Shown here: positions 34,598 to 44,180 of the stretch, piece after piece
How the letters are laid out: every line of letters starts with the position of its first letter
Numbering within the stretch: position 1 is the first letter of the stretch
Source: Rothia mucilaginosa ATCC 25296
Lineage (GTDB): Bacteria; Actinomycetota; Actinomycetes; Actinomycetales; Micrococcaceae
Direction: 5' to 3'
Assembly (NCBI RefSeq): GCF_000175615.1
Contig: NZ_ACVO01000004.1
Location: 1-64,000 of the forward strand
DNA: 64,000 nt
Program-made: the position numbers and the translations under genes
Notes under the pieces: generated by a model
What the model was told of the DNA's origin: nothing
The model's database searches: none
What the model saw: the letters and a program-made list of their open reading frames with translations, nothing else

Positions 34598-35218
34598 CTA
34601 ATGACGGATATACCCATCTACAACCAGCATGACAGCACGTGTTGCATCCTCAGCATTGCGCTCCGCCTGATGCACTTCACGATCCATAGCAAACATGTAA
34701 ATCGCGCCGAACATAGAGATCGCAATCGCACGAGGATTCTGAGCGGTATCAACCGTATAGCGGCGAGCCACAGCCTCCGTCATCTCCTCCAAAAAATCCA
34801 GAAGATTCAGACGGTTATCGCTCATCGCCTCAGTCCAACCATCCGCACCCTTCCACGCCTCCGAAAGCCACATCCGAGTAAAACCCGGACGGTCCTCAAG
34901 ATACTGGAACGCGGCGCGAACAGCACTCCGCAACGCCTCACGCGGATCAGAATGAACCGACGCCGCGCGACGCGCATCGCTCAGCAGCAACTGCGTGCCG
35001 TACTGAACCAGCTGATCCACCATGGTCTTCTTAGAACCGAAGTTGTAATACACGGTTCCCTTAGAAACACCCGCCCGGGCAGCCACCTCTTCAACGGTGG
35101 CGTACTCAAGCCCCTTTTCGGTCATGATTTCCATAGCAGCGTTGAACAACTTCAACTGAGTTCTACCTGTACGGCCGGGACGACGACTTGAAGCTTCAGC
35201 GACTGGGCGCTGCAACAT
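34598..35218 (-). CDS. TetR-family transcriptional regulator
   Basis: 206 residues. The N-terminal helix-turn-helix is complete: LFNAAMEIMTEKGLEYATVE, then VAARAGVSKGTVYYNFGSKK (about 45-65). The C-terminal ligand domain is variable. Third gene of a minus-strand set with the degenerate ABC subunit and the Pip/YhgE transporter, 80 bp after the latter. It likely represses this set in response to an exported compound. Confidence 0.9.
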   Translation of the reverse strand: MLQRPVAEASSRRPGRTGRTQLKLFNAAMEIMTEKGLEYATVEEVAARAGVSKGTVYYNFGSKKTMVDQLVQYGTQLLLSDARRAASVHSDPREALRSAVRAAFQYLEDRPGFTRMWLSEAWKGADGWTEAMSDNRLNLLDFLEEMTEAVARRYTVDTAQNPRAIAISMFGAIYMFAMDREVHQAERNAEDATRAVMLVVDGYIRH

Positions 35219-35298
35219 CAGCAGTCCTCCCTCCCTTTTTGCAGATATATCTCTATTTTATTAGACAGTTTTCCCCCGGTGCGACTAAACAGGGTTTG

Positions 35299-37905
35299 TT
35301 ACACCGTAATCTCCGGAGCCAGCTTCTTCAGCGACCACGTACGATCACGACGCGTGCCAATGTAACCCAACATCAGACCAGCCAGACCCCACAGAGTCAA
35401 AACCAGCATGATGCCCCACAGGCTCGACTCATTAATGCCATACGCCAAACGACGCGTACCCGCCACCGCATAACCCATCGGGAAGAAATCATGCATCCAA
35501 CGAATCGACTCAGGCAAAGTCTCATACGGCATCGTGCCGCCCGCAGTAATCAGCTGCAGAATCAGAATGACCAAAGCAACAAGCTTACCCGGCGCACCCA
35601 AAATCACCGTCAAACCATGAATGAAACCGGTAAAGACCAAAGCCACATAGCAGAGGAACAGCCACACCAGCCACGGATGAGCCATCTCAAAGCCCAAACC
35701 AAACTTGATTGCGGCAAACATCAAAGTCGCCTGAGCAATACCCACCAGGCCGAACGGCATCCAGCTACCGAGCATCACACGAATCGACGGAGCATGCGAA
35801 GCCAACGCACGGTTGTTCATCACGCGCAACGTCTGAACCAGCATCAAGCCGCCAATCCACAACGCCAAGCACATGAAGAACGGACCCATGCCCTCACCAT
35901 AGTTACGGCCCGACGCCAAGGAATCATGCGACAAAGTCACCGGGTTCGACATCGTATCCGCAACCTTCGCCTGATCAGTCGGAGCAAGGCTCGGAACCTG
36001 CTTAACACCAGAAGCCAGGCCGCTCTCCAGCGACGAAGTACCATCCTTCAACTCGGAAGCACCATCATTCAGCTGAGTAGAACCATCAGACAGCTTCGCC
36101 GTACCATCAGACAACTGCGACGCGCCATCCTTCAGCTCATTCGCGCCATCAGCCAGCTTCTGCTGACCCTCAACCGCAGACTGCTCCTTCTCCGCCAAAG
36201 TACCGCTGCCATCCTTCAGCTCGGCAGTACCGCTCTTCAAAGAATCAGTACCCTCCTTCAGCTCAGAAGCACCACCAGACAAAGTCGCAGAACCACTCGC
36301 AAGGCTCGAAGCACCCGAAGCAATCTTGGAATTACCATCAGCCAGGGTCGCCGAACCTGACGCCAACGAGGACGCGCCAGCATCCACACGAGCGGCGCCA
36401 TCAGCTACCGACGAAGCGCCCTTCGCCAACGACGAAGCACCAGAATCCAGCGAATCCACGCCAGTCACCAAAGTCTGAATCTTCACCGCAGTCGACGACG
36501 AACCATCAGAAATACAATGGCTCGACTTCAATGCGCTCAGCTTCGACAGGGCATCAGCAGCGGCAGCATCACGAGTAGCCAGGTGCGACTGCAGAGCCTT
36601 CTGATTCAGCTCAGCAACCTCATTCTTCGTCTCCTCAGAATCAACAGCAGCCACCAGCTGATCAGCCTGCTCCTGAGTCAACGTACCCGCCTCAACCAGC
36701 GGAGTCACCTGAGCACGCACCTTCTGCGCACTCGCAGACACCACGGTATTCGACAGATCACGACCAAAATCACCGCTACCGGCAGACGTATCCGTCTCAT
36801 GCAGGCGCTTGCACATCGCGTTCAACTCGGCCGGCAACTCACGAATACCCGCCTGATCCATACCTTCACGCAACTGATGGATACCAGACGCCAAATCATT
36901 AGCGCCCTTCGCAACCGCCGCCGAACCACTCTTCAAGCTCGCAGTACCCTCAGCCAGAGTCGCCGAACCATCCTTCAGCTTCGACGCACCATCAGAAGCA
37001 GAAGCAGCCGCCGAAGCCAACGTCGACGAACCATCCTTCAAGCTCGAAGCACCATCGGCAAGCTTCGACGCACCAGAATCCAGCTTCGCCGCGCCAGAAT
37101 CCAAAGTCGACACACCATCAGCAAGCTTCGCGGCACCCTCCGCCAACTGCTTCTGACCATCCAACAACTGGGACTGACCATCAGCCAAGGAGGAGGTGCC
37201 GTCCTTCAGCTTCACGGCACCATCATTCACCGTGGCAGTGCCGTCCTTCAGCTGAGTGATAGCATCCGCCAGCTTCACCGTGCCGTTATTCACCTTCGAC
37301 GCACCATCAGCAGCCTCACCCATCTTCGAATGAATCGTTGTGAAGCTAGCCAACAGCGAATTCGCCGTAGAATTACCGACCTTCTCCGCCACCGAATCAC
37401 GCACCGCAGTGCCCGCCTTCGTGACAATATTCGTCAGCACATAGTTGTTCGCGTCATTCGTAATGACCTCAATGCCCGCCGAACGCGCATCAATAGTGCC
37501 CGTCTTACCGTCAGCATCAGGCTTGAACGAACCGGCACTCTGCAAATTACGGGAGAAGTCCTTCGGAATCACCATCGCAAAGTCATAGGTGCCGTTCTCC
37601 ACGCCCTCAACAGCCTCAGTGCGAGTCTGCACCTGACGCCAATCAAACGTGCCAGCGTCTAGAAGGTTCTTCTTCACGTCCGCACCGGTATTCACCTGCT
37701 GACCCTCAGAATCCGTCGCGCCTTCATCCTCAACCACCAAGGCACCCACAATGCCATTCACATGGCCGTAAGCATCCCAGTTGCCGTACAGGTACAGGGC
37801 GCCGTACAGCAGCGGAATGCAGGACATCGCGATGAGCACCAGAACCGGCAAAACACCGCTGGTCAGGCGCTTCAGCTCAACGAGTGCAACACGCAGAACA
37901 GTCAT
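35299..37905 (-). CDS. YhgE/Pip-family membrane protein with extensive heptad repeats
   Basis: 868 residues. One N-terminal helix (VLPVLVLIAMSCIPLLYGAL) is followed by a ~600-residue extracytoplasmic region dominated by L-x-x-G-x repeats (LADGASSLKDGSSTLA and many variants), and then about five C-terminal ABC-2 type helices (residues ~660-850). This is the architecture of the YhgE/Pip phage-infection-protein family, which also includes type VII accessory EsaA. It starts 2 bp after the ABC-like gene, so it is translationally coupled. Export substrate unknown. Confidence 0.9.
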   Translation of the reverse strand: MTVLRVALVELKRLTSGVLPVLVLIAMSCIPLLYGALYLYGNWDAYGHVNGIVGALVVEDEGATDSEGQQVNTGADVKKNLLDAGTFDWRQVQTRTEAVEGVENGTYDFAMVIPKDFSRNLQSAGSFKPDADGKTGTIDARSAGIEVITNDANNYVLTNIVTKAGTAVRDSVAEKVGNSTANSLLASFTTIHSKMGEAADGASKVNNGTVKLADAITQLKDGTATVNDGAVKLKDGTSSLADGQSQLLDGQKQLAEGAAKLADGVSTLDSGAAKLDSGASKLADGASSLKDGSSTLASAAASASDGASKLKDGSATLAEGTASLKSGSAAVAKGANDLASGIHQLREGMDQAGIRELPAELNAMCKRLHETDTSAGSGDFGRDLSNTVVSASAQKVRAQVTPLVEAGTLTQEQADQLVAAVDSEETKNEVAELNQKALQSHLATRDAAAADALSKLSALKSSHCISDGSSSTAVKIQTLVTGVDSLDSGASSLAKGASSVADGAARVDAGASSLASGSATLADGNSKIASGASSLASGSATLSGGASELKEGTDSLKSGTAELKDGSGTLAEKEQSAVEGQQKLADGANELKDGASQLSDGTAKLSDGSTQLNDGASELKDGTSSLESGLASGVKQVPSLAPTDQAKVADTMSNPVTLSHDSLASGRNYGEGMGPFFMCLALWIGGLMLVQTLRVMNNRALASHAPSIRVMLGSWMPFGLVGIAQATLMFAAIKFGLGFEMAHPWLVWLFLCYVALVFTGFIHGLTVILGAPGKLVALVILILQLITAGGTMPYETLPESIRWMHDFFPMGYAVAGTRRLAYGINESSLWGIMLVLTLWGLAGLMLGYIGTRRDRTWSLKKLAPEITV

Positions 37906-37907
37906 TC

Positions 37908-38627
37908 TTACTCCTTCTCAGCGTTTTCGCCATGTTCGGGGGATTCATTGGAGGGTTCAATCTCGCCCTCAACAGGAGCCGGCACGTTTTCCTCAGGGGC
38001 ACGACCGACCACCGCACGCGCACCATGCCAGGACTCAGAAATATGCGGAACAACAGCCACCACCGTGCGCGGGTGGTCCTCATCGGCGGCAAGCTCCTCC
38101 AGGTACGGAAGCCACATGTACGTGTGATTCAGGTGGCGGGAGGGAGTATCGAAAACCAGCAGGTCAGAGGGGCTATGCTGCGCCAAAGCAGCCATCAGCT
38201 CCATATTCATCTCGCCGCTAATCTCATCCATCCACAGACCGTCCAGCTCCTCAAGACCGCGCTCGGCCAACCAGCGGCTCGCGCGGGAACGACCAAAAAT
38301 CGGCAGGTTATAGGAAAGCATCTCCGACACATAATCGTGCACGCGCATATGCTGCTCGGGAGCGGTCACATCAGGAGAGTCCACAACGCTACTGAGAGCA
38401 CGCAGACGCTTCATCGAAATACGGCGAGGCTCATCATCACCCTCACTCCATCTAATCGTTCCGCCGGACAGGGGAAGGCGGCCAGTCAGCGCCAACGCCA
38501 GAGAGGTACGCTCCAACTGGCTATCCGCCTGAACAATAATGACTTCACCCTCGCCCACTGAGAAGGTGGTGCGGTCAAAAAGCGGAGTGTGGCGCCCTTT
38601 TGCCCAAATATTGTCAACGCTTAACAC
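37908..38627 (-). CDS. Degenerate ABC-type ATPase subunit paired with Pip
   Basis: 239 residues, GTG start after AGGGG. The fold order is that of an ABC nucleotide-binding domain, but the catalytic motifs are lost. The Walker A position reads ADSQLERTS instead of GxxGxGKST. The signature reads ISGEMNMEL, and Walker B LLVFDTPS has no catalytic glutamate. A ~40-residue acidic tail rich in Glu and Pro ends the protein. ATP hydrolysis is unlikely; a structural or regulatory role with the Pip permease is inferred. The upstream 200 bp are AT-rich. Confidence 0.8.
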   Translation of the reverse strand: MLSVDNIWAKGRHTPLFDRTTFSVGEGEVIIVQADSQLERTSLALALTGRLPLSGGTIRWSEGDDEPRRISMKRLRALSSVVDSPDVTAPEQHMRVHDYVSEMLSYNLPIFGRSRASRWLAERGLEELDGLWMDEISGEMNMELMAALAQHSPSDLLVFDTPSRHLNHTYMWLPYLEELAADEDHPRTVVAVVPHISESWHGARAVVGRAPEENVPAPVEGEIEPSNESPEHGENAEKE

Positions 38628-38847
38628 GGTTAGATCCCCTCAGAGAATGGATGGTTCGGGTGAGTTTCTGGGAGTCATCCGCGGGCACCGCGCGGGGTGT
38701 TGAACGTCAGGCGCGGGCAGGCGGAGGCTCCAATGCCTATATATGGTAGACCCGGTTATGTGTGATGTGGTGGGCTTTTCTTGAAAAACATGGGCCATTT
38801 TTGAAATTTTTGAAGTATTTTTCAAATAAATGGGGTTTTTCGTACAA

Positions 38848-38892
38848 ATAACGCGAAAAGCCACGCATTCCCTGCGCGGCTTTTCACGTTAT
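38848..38892 (-). terminator. Terminator of tadA
   Basis: ATAACG-c-GAAAAGCC-a-CGCA pairs with TGCG-c-GGCTTTTC-a-CGTTAT around TTCCC. Confidence 0.85.
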
Positions 38893-38927
38893 ACAAACTA
38901 TCTTTTAGGGGTGAGGCCTAGGGCAGG

Positions 38928-39455
38928 TCAGAGGCGGCGTTCCTTAAAGAAGTCCACCATCAGCTGCGCACACTCATCAGCACGCACCCCCGCATACACC
39001 TCGGGAGCGGGAGCAACCCTACCGTCACGCAGTACATCGTAACGACTGCCAGCAGCCCCCGTCTTCTCCTCCCAAGCACCAAAAACCACCGTCGAAACGC
39101 GCGACGCCAGGATTGTGCCGGCACACATCAGGCACGGCTCAACCGTCACCACGAGCGTGCACCCGTCCAGGCGCCACTGACCACGATGCGCCGCCGCCTG
39201 ACGAATCGCGTTCACCTCCGCATGGGCACTGGGATCATGCTCCCGCTCGCGGGTATTGCCTGCCGAACCAATAATGGCACCCTGCTCATCCACCACCACA
39301 GCACCGATAGGAATCTCGCCACGCTCACCTGCAGCGGCACCCTCGGCGAGGGCGCGGACCATCCACTCGCTGTGTTCGGGGCGAGCGGGAATATCGCTGA
39401 GCACAGCGGAAGAACCGTCTGTGACCGTCAATTTTGAATATTCCGAATATGACAT
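38928..39455 (-). CDS. tadA: tRNA-specific adenosine deaminase
   Basis: Converts A34 of tRNA-Arg(ACG) to inosine. 175 residues with the zinc-site motifs HAEVNAIRQ (His and proton-shuttle Glu) and PCLMCAG. An N-terminal extension of ~30 residues precedes the conserved WMVRALAEGA, so the true start could be internal. Preceded by recQ-like on the same strand. Confidence 0.94.
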   Translation of the reverse strand: MSYSEYSKLTVTDGSSAVLSDIPARPEHSEWMVRALAEGAAAGERGEIPIGAVVVDEQGAIIGSAGNTREREHDPSAHAEVNAIRQAAAHRGQWRLDGCTLVVTVEPCLMCAGTILASRVSTVVFGAWEEKTGAAGSRYDVLRDGRVAPAPEVYAGVRADECAQLMVDFFKERRL

Positions 39456-39496
39456 ACAACCTCGTCAGGGGAATAAATAAACGTTAATAGGCGCAA

Positions 39497-41656
39497 CTAG
39501 TGGGTAGTAGCCAAAGAGAAAGGATACACCGCAGAAGCACCCGCCAGCCGCAGCTCACGCGCCACAACCGTAAATGCCCACCGCGAATCAACCACATCAG
39601 ACACCAGCAGAACAGGGCACCGATGCTCACTCACATAGTCCAGAACCTCTGCAGGCACCCGGTACGAGCGCAGCACATCCGCACAACGGAATGCGCTATT
39701 ACCACCAAAGAAACGCGGCTCCCCCACCAGAGACACCTGACCCAAATCCACCAGACGGCCCACCGACGCAAGCCCCCTACCAAGGGACTGAGCTAAACGA
39801 GGACGCACCGGCGAAGGCAGAGTCAACACCGCCACCGGACGACCCGCCTCAGCCCACTCCCAAGCAGCAAGCACCTTCACGCAAGCGCGACCCAGCTCGG
39901 CAGGAACCTCAGAATCAACCGGCTCGCCCAGCTCATTCGTCGCCAGAAGCTCACGCAGACGAGTACCGTACCCCATGTCGCTCAGACGCGCCAAAGCGTA
40001 ACCGGATTCAGCCTGCTCGTCCTTAGACAAACGACCGCGCGGCGCATCCGCACCCATCAGCTGGTCCAGCCCGCTCGGCCACATGCGGCGCGGTTGCAGG
40101 GGCACGCCCACCGTATTGAAGCTACTCTGTGCCGCCTGTTGCGCCTCAGCGGAGACTTCAACCGGGTACCAGGGACCCGCACATACATCGCAACGGCCGC
40201 AAGCAGTCGCGGAAGCATCATCAAGCTGCTGAGCCAGGAAAAGCATCCGGCACTGACTAGTGCGTTCATACTCGAGCATGGCGTTCTGCTCCATCACACG
40301 CGCCTGCGCCACCGCCGCATAACGGGCGTTATCGTACTGCCACGGCGAAGAGGTGCGACGCCAATAGTTACCTTCCTTCACGGCGGCACCCTCAACGTCC
40401 AGCACCTTCAGCAGAAGCTCCCGGGTGGAGCGGCGCAACTGAACGCGCGCCTCCAACGCGGTAATACTCAACCCATCCGGGGACTGGGCGAGGGCATCCA
40501 GCACCGCCAGCGCCTGCTCCTCATTGGGCATGGAGGCGGTCGCAAAATACTCCCAAATAGCGCGGTCTTCACGACCGGGCAGGAGCAGAACATCAGCATT
40601 AACGGCGCCTCGTCCGGCGCGGCCAATCTGCTGGTAGTAGCTCACCGCAGACGACGGCGCACCTAGGTGCACAACAAAACCTAAATCAGGCTTATCAAAA
40701 CCCATACCGAGGGCACTCGTCGCAACAAGAGCCTTCACCCTGTTTTCCTTGAGTGCTTGCTCTGCAACCAGCCGCTCATCCGAGTCAGTTTTACCGGTGT
40801 AGGCGAGCACCTCGTAGCCGCTGGCACGCAGAGCGTTTGCGGTATCTTCTGCCGCGGAGACAGTCAACGTGTAGATAATGCCCGAACCGGGCAGGCTATT
40901 CAGGTGCGTGAGCAACCAGCCGATGCGCTGCGCCTCATGAGGCAGGGTCAGAACGCCCAGGCGCAGGGACTCGCGGGACAGCGGACCGCGTAGCACATGC
41001 ACGGGTGCGGTGGTATCAGTGCTGAGCTGTTCGGCGATATCGCGGCTAACACGGTCATTCGCGGTTGCGGTAGTCGCCAACACCGGCACACCCACCGGCA
41101 GAGACTTAATGAGCGGACCAATACGGCGGTAGTCGGGGCGGAAGTCATGGCCCCAGTCAGAAATACAGTGCGCCTCATCAATAACGAGTAGCCCCAGGCG
41201 CGGCAGCAGGTACGGCAGCCACTGCTCACGGAACGCCGGGTTATTGAGGCGTTCGGGGCCCACCAGGAGCACGTCGAGCTCGTTAGCTTCGAGGCGGGTG
41301 CGGATTTCATCCCATTCGGTGACGTTCGCAGAGTTCACCATGGCGGCGCGCACTCCCGCGCGGGATGCCGCCTTGACCTGATCACGCATGAGGGAAAGCA
41401 ACGGGGAGACAATAAGAGCCGGGCCCATACCGCGGGCACGCAACAGCAGGGAAGAAATGAAATAGACTGCGGACTTACCCCAGCCGGTACGCTGCACGAC
41501 GAGGGTGCGGGCGCGGTCGGCTACGAGGGCGCTAATCGCCTCGTACTGGCCGTCGTGGAACTCGGCATCAGCGACGCCGGTGAGGCGGCGCAACACTTCA
41601 CGGGCTTCAGCATGCAGGAGATCGGCGGGGCTGGACGCTGGCTGTTCGGGGTTCAT
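39497..41656 (-). CDS. RecQ-family DNA helicase with C-terminal PRTase-like domain
   Basis: 719 residues from the ATG at 41656 (MNPEQPASS), preceded by GGAGAG. Superfamily 2 motifs: TGWGKS (57-62), DEAH box (160-163) with HCISDWGHDF, TTATAN, and motif VI QQIGRAGRG. A cysteine cluster (CRMLF, then CGRCDVC) forms the RecQ zinc site. Instead of a long HRDC tail, the last ~110 residues look like a phosphoribosyltransferase/ComF-type domain ending PVLLVSDVVDSRWAFTVVA. 3'-5' unwinding in repair or recombination is expected. Confidence 0.9.
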   Translation of the reverse strand: MNPEQPASSPADLLHAEAREVLRRLTGVADAEFHDGQYEAISALVADRARTLVVQRTGWGKSAVYFISSLLLRARGMGPALIVSPLLSLMRDQVKAASRAGVRAAMVNSANVTEWDEIRTRLEANELDVLLVGPERLNNPAFREQWLPYLLPRLGLLVIDEAHCISDWGHDFRPDYRRIGPLIKSLPVGVPVLATTATANDRVSRDIAEQLSTDTTAPVHVLRGPLSRESLRLGVLTLPHEAQRIGWLLTHLNSLPGSGIIYTLTVSAAEDTANALRASGYEVLAYTGKTDSDERLVAEQALKENRVKALVATSALGMGFDKPDLGFVVHLGAPSSAVSYYQQIGRAGRGAVNADVLLLPGREDRAIWEYFATASMPNEEQALAVLDALAQSPDGLSITALEARVQLRRSTRELLLKVLDVEGAAVKEGNYWRRTSSPWQYDNARYAAVAQARVMEQNAMLEYERTSQCRMLFLAQQLDDASATACGRCDVCAGPWYPVEVSAEAQQAAQSSFNTVGVPLQPRRMWPSGLDQLMGADAPRGRLSKDEQAESGYALARLSDMGYGTRLRELLATNELGEPVDSEVPAELGRACVKVLAAWEWAEAGRPVAVLTLPSPVRPRLAQSLGRGLASVGRLVDLGQVSLVGEPRFFGGNSAFRCADVLRSYRVPAEVLDYVSEHRCPVLLVSDVVDSRWAFTVVARELRLAGASAVYPFSLATTH

Positions 41657-41993
41657 GGTTCTCTCCAACGGTGGGTGGTTGGGGCAATCGCTACGCCGCG
41701 ACGCGCCGTGCTCTCTTTCCATCATGTCACACCCCGTATCCTCCGGCTCTGCGGATGGTCATTTCTTGGAGAGGCACGCGAGCGCCGCGTCACCTCCGGC
41801 TGTTTCGCCATGCGGGCGAGGAGATTTACGCCTCGCTCACCCGTGCATCCGGCGTAAATGCCGGTAGAATTGTGCCAGTAATACACAGCCTCCGCATAGT
41901 TTTGCACAATGTTCACCATAGGTACGCTTTCTATGCTGGTGTTACTCCGCCGCCGATCCGTGTGTGCGGTCCACTCACAGTTCAGGATTTTTC

Positions 41994-42650
41994 ATGACTT
42001 TTCTTGCCACCGCTTTGGCGCATCTTCCGGTTGCGCTCTTGGGCCTCGACCTTGAGCAGTTCCTGCTCGATACCGGCCCCTGGGTTCTGGTTGTTTCGGC
42101 AATTATCGTATTTATTGAGTCCGGTGTTCTTTTCCCGGTTCTTCCGGGTGACTCCCTGATTTTTGCTCTGGGTATGCTGCATGAGCAGATGGGCCTGTCC
42201 CTGTGGGTTGCATTCCCGGTCCTGGTGCTGGTTGCCATTGCTGGCGCTGAGGTTGGCTACCAGATTGGTGCCCGTTACGGCCGTAAGATCTTCAAGGATG
42301 ACGCGAAGATTCTGAGCACCAAGAACCTGCACACTACTGAGGAGTTCTTCCAGAAGCGCGGTAGCTTGGCTCTGGTTCTGGGTCGTTTCGTGCCGATTGT
42401 TCGTACTTTTGTGTCTCTTGCGGCTGGTATTTCTTCGTACGACCGTAAGAAGTTCCACCTGTGGAATATCGTTGGTGCGGTTGCGTGGATTGGTTTGATT
42501 GGTCTGGCGGGTGTGCTGCTGGGCGGTATCCCGTTCGTGCACAACAACATTGAGTACATTGCTGTGATTATTGTGGCGGTTTCTGTGGTACCGGTTATTA
42601 TCGAGTACCTGCGTGGCCGTTCGAAGGCGAAGCAGGAATCTGCTGAGTAA
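41994..42650 (+). CDS. DedA-family membrane protein
   Basis: 218 residues from the ATG at 41994. The pattern is typical of DedA: FIESGVLFPVLPGDSLIFAL near the N-terminus, GRFVPIVRTFVSLAAGI in the middle, and several helices. DedA/DUF368-related proteins are now linked to lipid-carrier recycling and membrane homeostasis; the role here is inferred from family only. A slightly longer GTG start at 41964 is possible. Confidence 0.9.
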   Translation: MTFLATALAHLPVALLGLDLEQFLLDTGPWVLVVSAIIVFIESGVLFPVLPGDSLIFALGMLHEQMGLSLWVAFPVLVLVAIAGAEVGYQIGARYGRKIFKDDAKILSTKNLHTTEEFFQKRGSLALVLGRFVPIVRTFVSLAAGISSYDRKKFHLWNIVGAVAWIGLIGLAGVLLGGIPFVHNNIEYIAVIIVAVSVVPVIIEYLRGRSKAKQESAE

Positions 42651-42687
42651 TACGTGAGTCCTTCTCGGCTCCTGAGCCGGGGATGAG

Positions 42688-42723
42688 AAAAGGTGGGGAT
42701 ACCGTTTGGTATCCCCACCTTTT
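42688..42723. terminator. Bidirectional terminator after the DedA gene
   Basis: AAAAGGTGGGGATACC and GGTATCCCCACCTTTT pair exactly around GTTT, between convergent genes. A copy lies at 44421. Confidence 0.92.
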
Positions 42724-42799
42724 TGCGTTCTCTCAAGCCCGGTGGAGGTGATGCCCCGGAAGCCAGCTACACCTCCGCGAGGTTACTTTACGCACATGC
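42691..42799. repeat. 109-bp duplication, copy 1
   Basis: Matches 44421-44529 with 7 mismatches by eye and no gaps. It includes the terminator and the final codons (MCVK, stop) of the array 2 gene at 42783. Confidence 0.92.
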
Positions 42800-43385
42800 T
42801 TCGAAGGTCCTCGTGAGCTTTGAAGTACTGCAATACCTGCGGTTGAGCCAGAAGAATAATGATGGCAATATGCAAGACAACATCAAGTGCGGTCCTGCCT
42901 AGAGCCAGCACAAAGAAGACATTAGGATCTCCATAGTGGTATGCGCCTGCTAGCCCAATCACTTCTAGGACGGGTACACCAATCTGACGCAAAAGAGGAA
43001 GTAATAGCAAGCCCAATAGGTTAAGGACAAGGTATAGCGCACAGTCAACGATGACCAGTATGTGCGCCCAACGGGCTCCTTGCCAGAGCTGCCAGATGAC
43101 GAGCCCGCCGATAGCGGTAAAGCCAATCCATGAAAGACCGGCGAATTCCACACCACGCCAGGCCATCACGTACAGGGATGATAGGGCGCCCAATACCATC
43201 ACAGCGATTGCGCAGCCCATCGCCGCACGCAGGGCGACAGGCTGCGAAGGGACGTAAACGACTCCGTAGGAGCCCGGCATGCTGTATGAAGGAGCGGGTG
43301 CGCCCGGAACCGGAAAGTTCGGTGCTGCGGCGTTAGGCTGAGGTGCCGGGTCAACAGTCGACGAGTTGGGGGCATTGTTTAACAT
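42783..43385 (-). CDS. Array 2 member 1, multi-pass membrane protein
   Basis: 200 residues. A Pro/Ala-rich N-terminus (~45 residues, PAPQPNAAAPNFPVPGAPAP) precedes four or five helices. Family landmarks: PVALRAAMGCAIAVMVLGAL at the first helix, GARWAHILVIVDCAL between the second and third, and LLAQPQVLQYFKAHEDLRSM at the C-terminus. The start follows AGAAAGAAAAACG. Most distal gene of the eight-gene minus-strand set. No named family recognised. Confidence 0.78.
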   Translation of the reverse strand: MLNNAPNSSTVDPAPQPNAAAPNFPVPGAPAPSYSMPGSYGVVYVPSQPVALRAAMGCAIAVMVLGALSSLYVMAWRGVEFAGLSWIGFTAIGGLVIWQLWQGARWAHILVIVDCALYLVLNLLGLLLLPLLRQIGVPVLEVIGLAGAYHYGDPNVFFVLALGRTALDVVLHIAIIILLAQPQVLQYFKAHEDLRSMCVK

Positions 43386-43517
43386 CGTTTTTCTTTCTTG
43401 TATGTGCCCTACGCTGATGCGTAAGCCGGTGATTGTTCAGGTGATTGTTCAAACTTGGCAGGCTCATGCGAAACCTGCCTCAAGAGGCGGGCGGGGTTGC
43501 GCCCCGGTTAGTTATGT

Positions 43518-44180
43518 TTAACGCACGCCCATACGTCGCAGGTCTCCACGTATATGGATGTACCGCCCCACCTGCGGCTGGCAGAGAAGAACAATAAAGA
43601 AGATACGGATGATGAAATCAAAGGCGAGCTTCACATACATACCCTCAAGGGTCATAAACGGACCAAAAAACATAAACCTGAACGCTTGCGAATTATAGTC
43701 ATTGCTCAGGAAGAATCGGGAAGAGCCAGCTACAACCAAAATATCCAGAAGCATACGCAGTGCGCCCTCGATAATAATCACCACTCGCGCCCACTCATAA
43801 CCCTCATTGAGGTACCAGGCAGAGACTACTCCAAGCACAATAGGGAGAATCATCGTAAGCCCCATGGTTGCGCCTGCCAGTACATACGCAAACATAAACT
43901 CTAGACCCACAAGAGGCTGCAAGGGGTACGTAGCCAGAAGCAAGACCACGCAAATGCTTACCATCCAAATAGCAATAGGGCGCGGGGGAAGATTGATAGC
44001 GCGCTGGACACCCGGAACACCATACACGGGGCGGGCATCTGCAGGAACCGGAAGATTGGATGCCGTTGCGGCGGGTGCCGCGAAGTTCGGTGCCGGAAAG
44101 TTCGCTGCTGCGGCGTTAGGTTGAGCTGCCTGCGGTGCCAGCGTGCCCGCGGAGGCACCGGAAGTATTGTTAAACATCAT
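43518..44180 (-). CDS. Array 2 member 2, multi-pass membrane protein
   Basis: 220 residues. An Ala/Pro-rich N-terminus (NAAAANFPAPNFAAPAATAS) resembles member 1, then four helices with EGYEWARVVIIIEGALRMLL and the C-terminal LLCQPQVGRYIHIRGDLRRM. The shared ends and DNA around the start (AGAAAGAACAATGATG) make it a paralogue of member 1. An ATG three bases later may be the real start. Confidence 0.78.
   Translation of the reverse strand: MMFNNTSGASAGTLAPQAAQPNAAAANFPAPNFAAPAATASNLPVPADARPVYGVPGVQRAINLPPRPIAIWMVSICVVLLLATYPLQPLVGLEFMFAYVLAGATMGLTMILPIVLGVVSAWYLNEGYEWARVVIIIEGALRMLLDILVVAGSSRFFLSNDYNSQAFRFMFFGPFMTLEGMYVKLAFDFIIRIFFIVLLCQPQVGRYIHIRGDLRRMGVR

Noticed and set aside
36000..37300. 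Repeats in the Pip gene as a tandem-repeat locus
   Set aside because: The pattern is the known heptad-like L-x-x-G-x protein repeat of the YhgE/Pip family with diverged DNA units.
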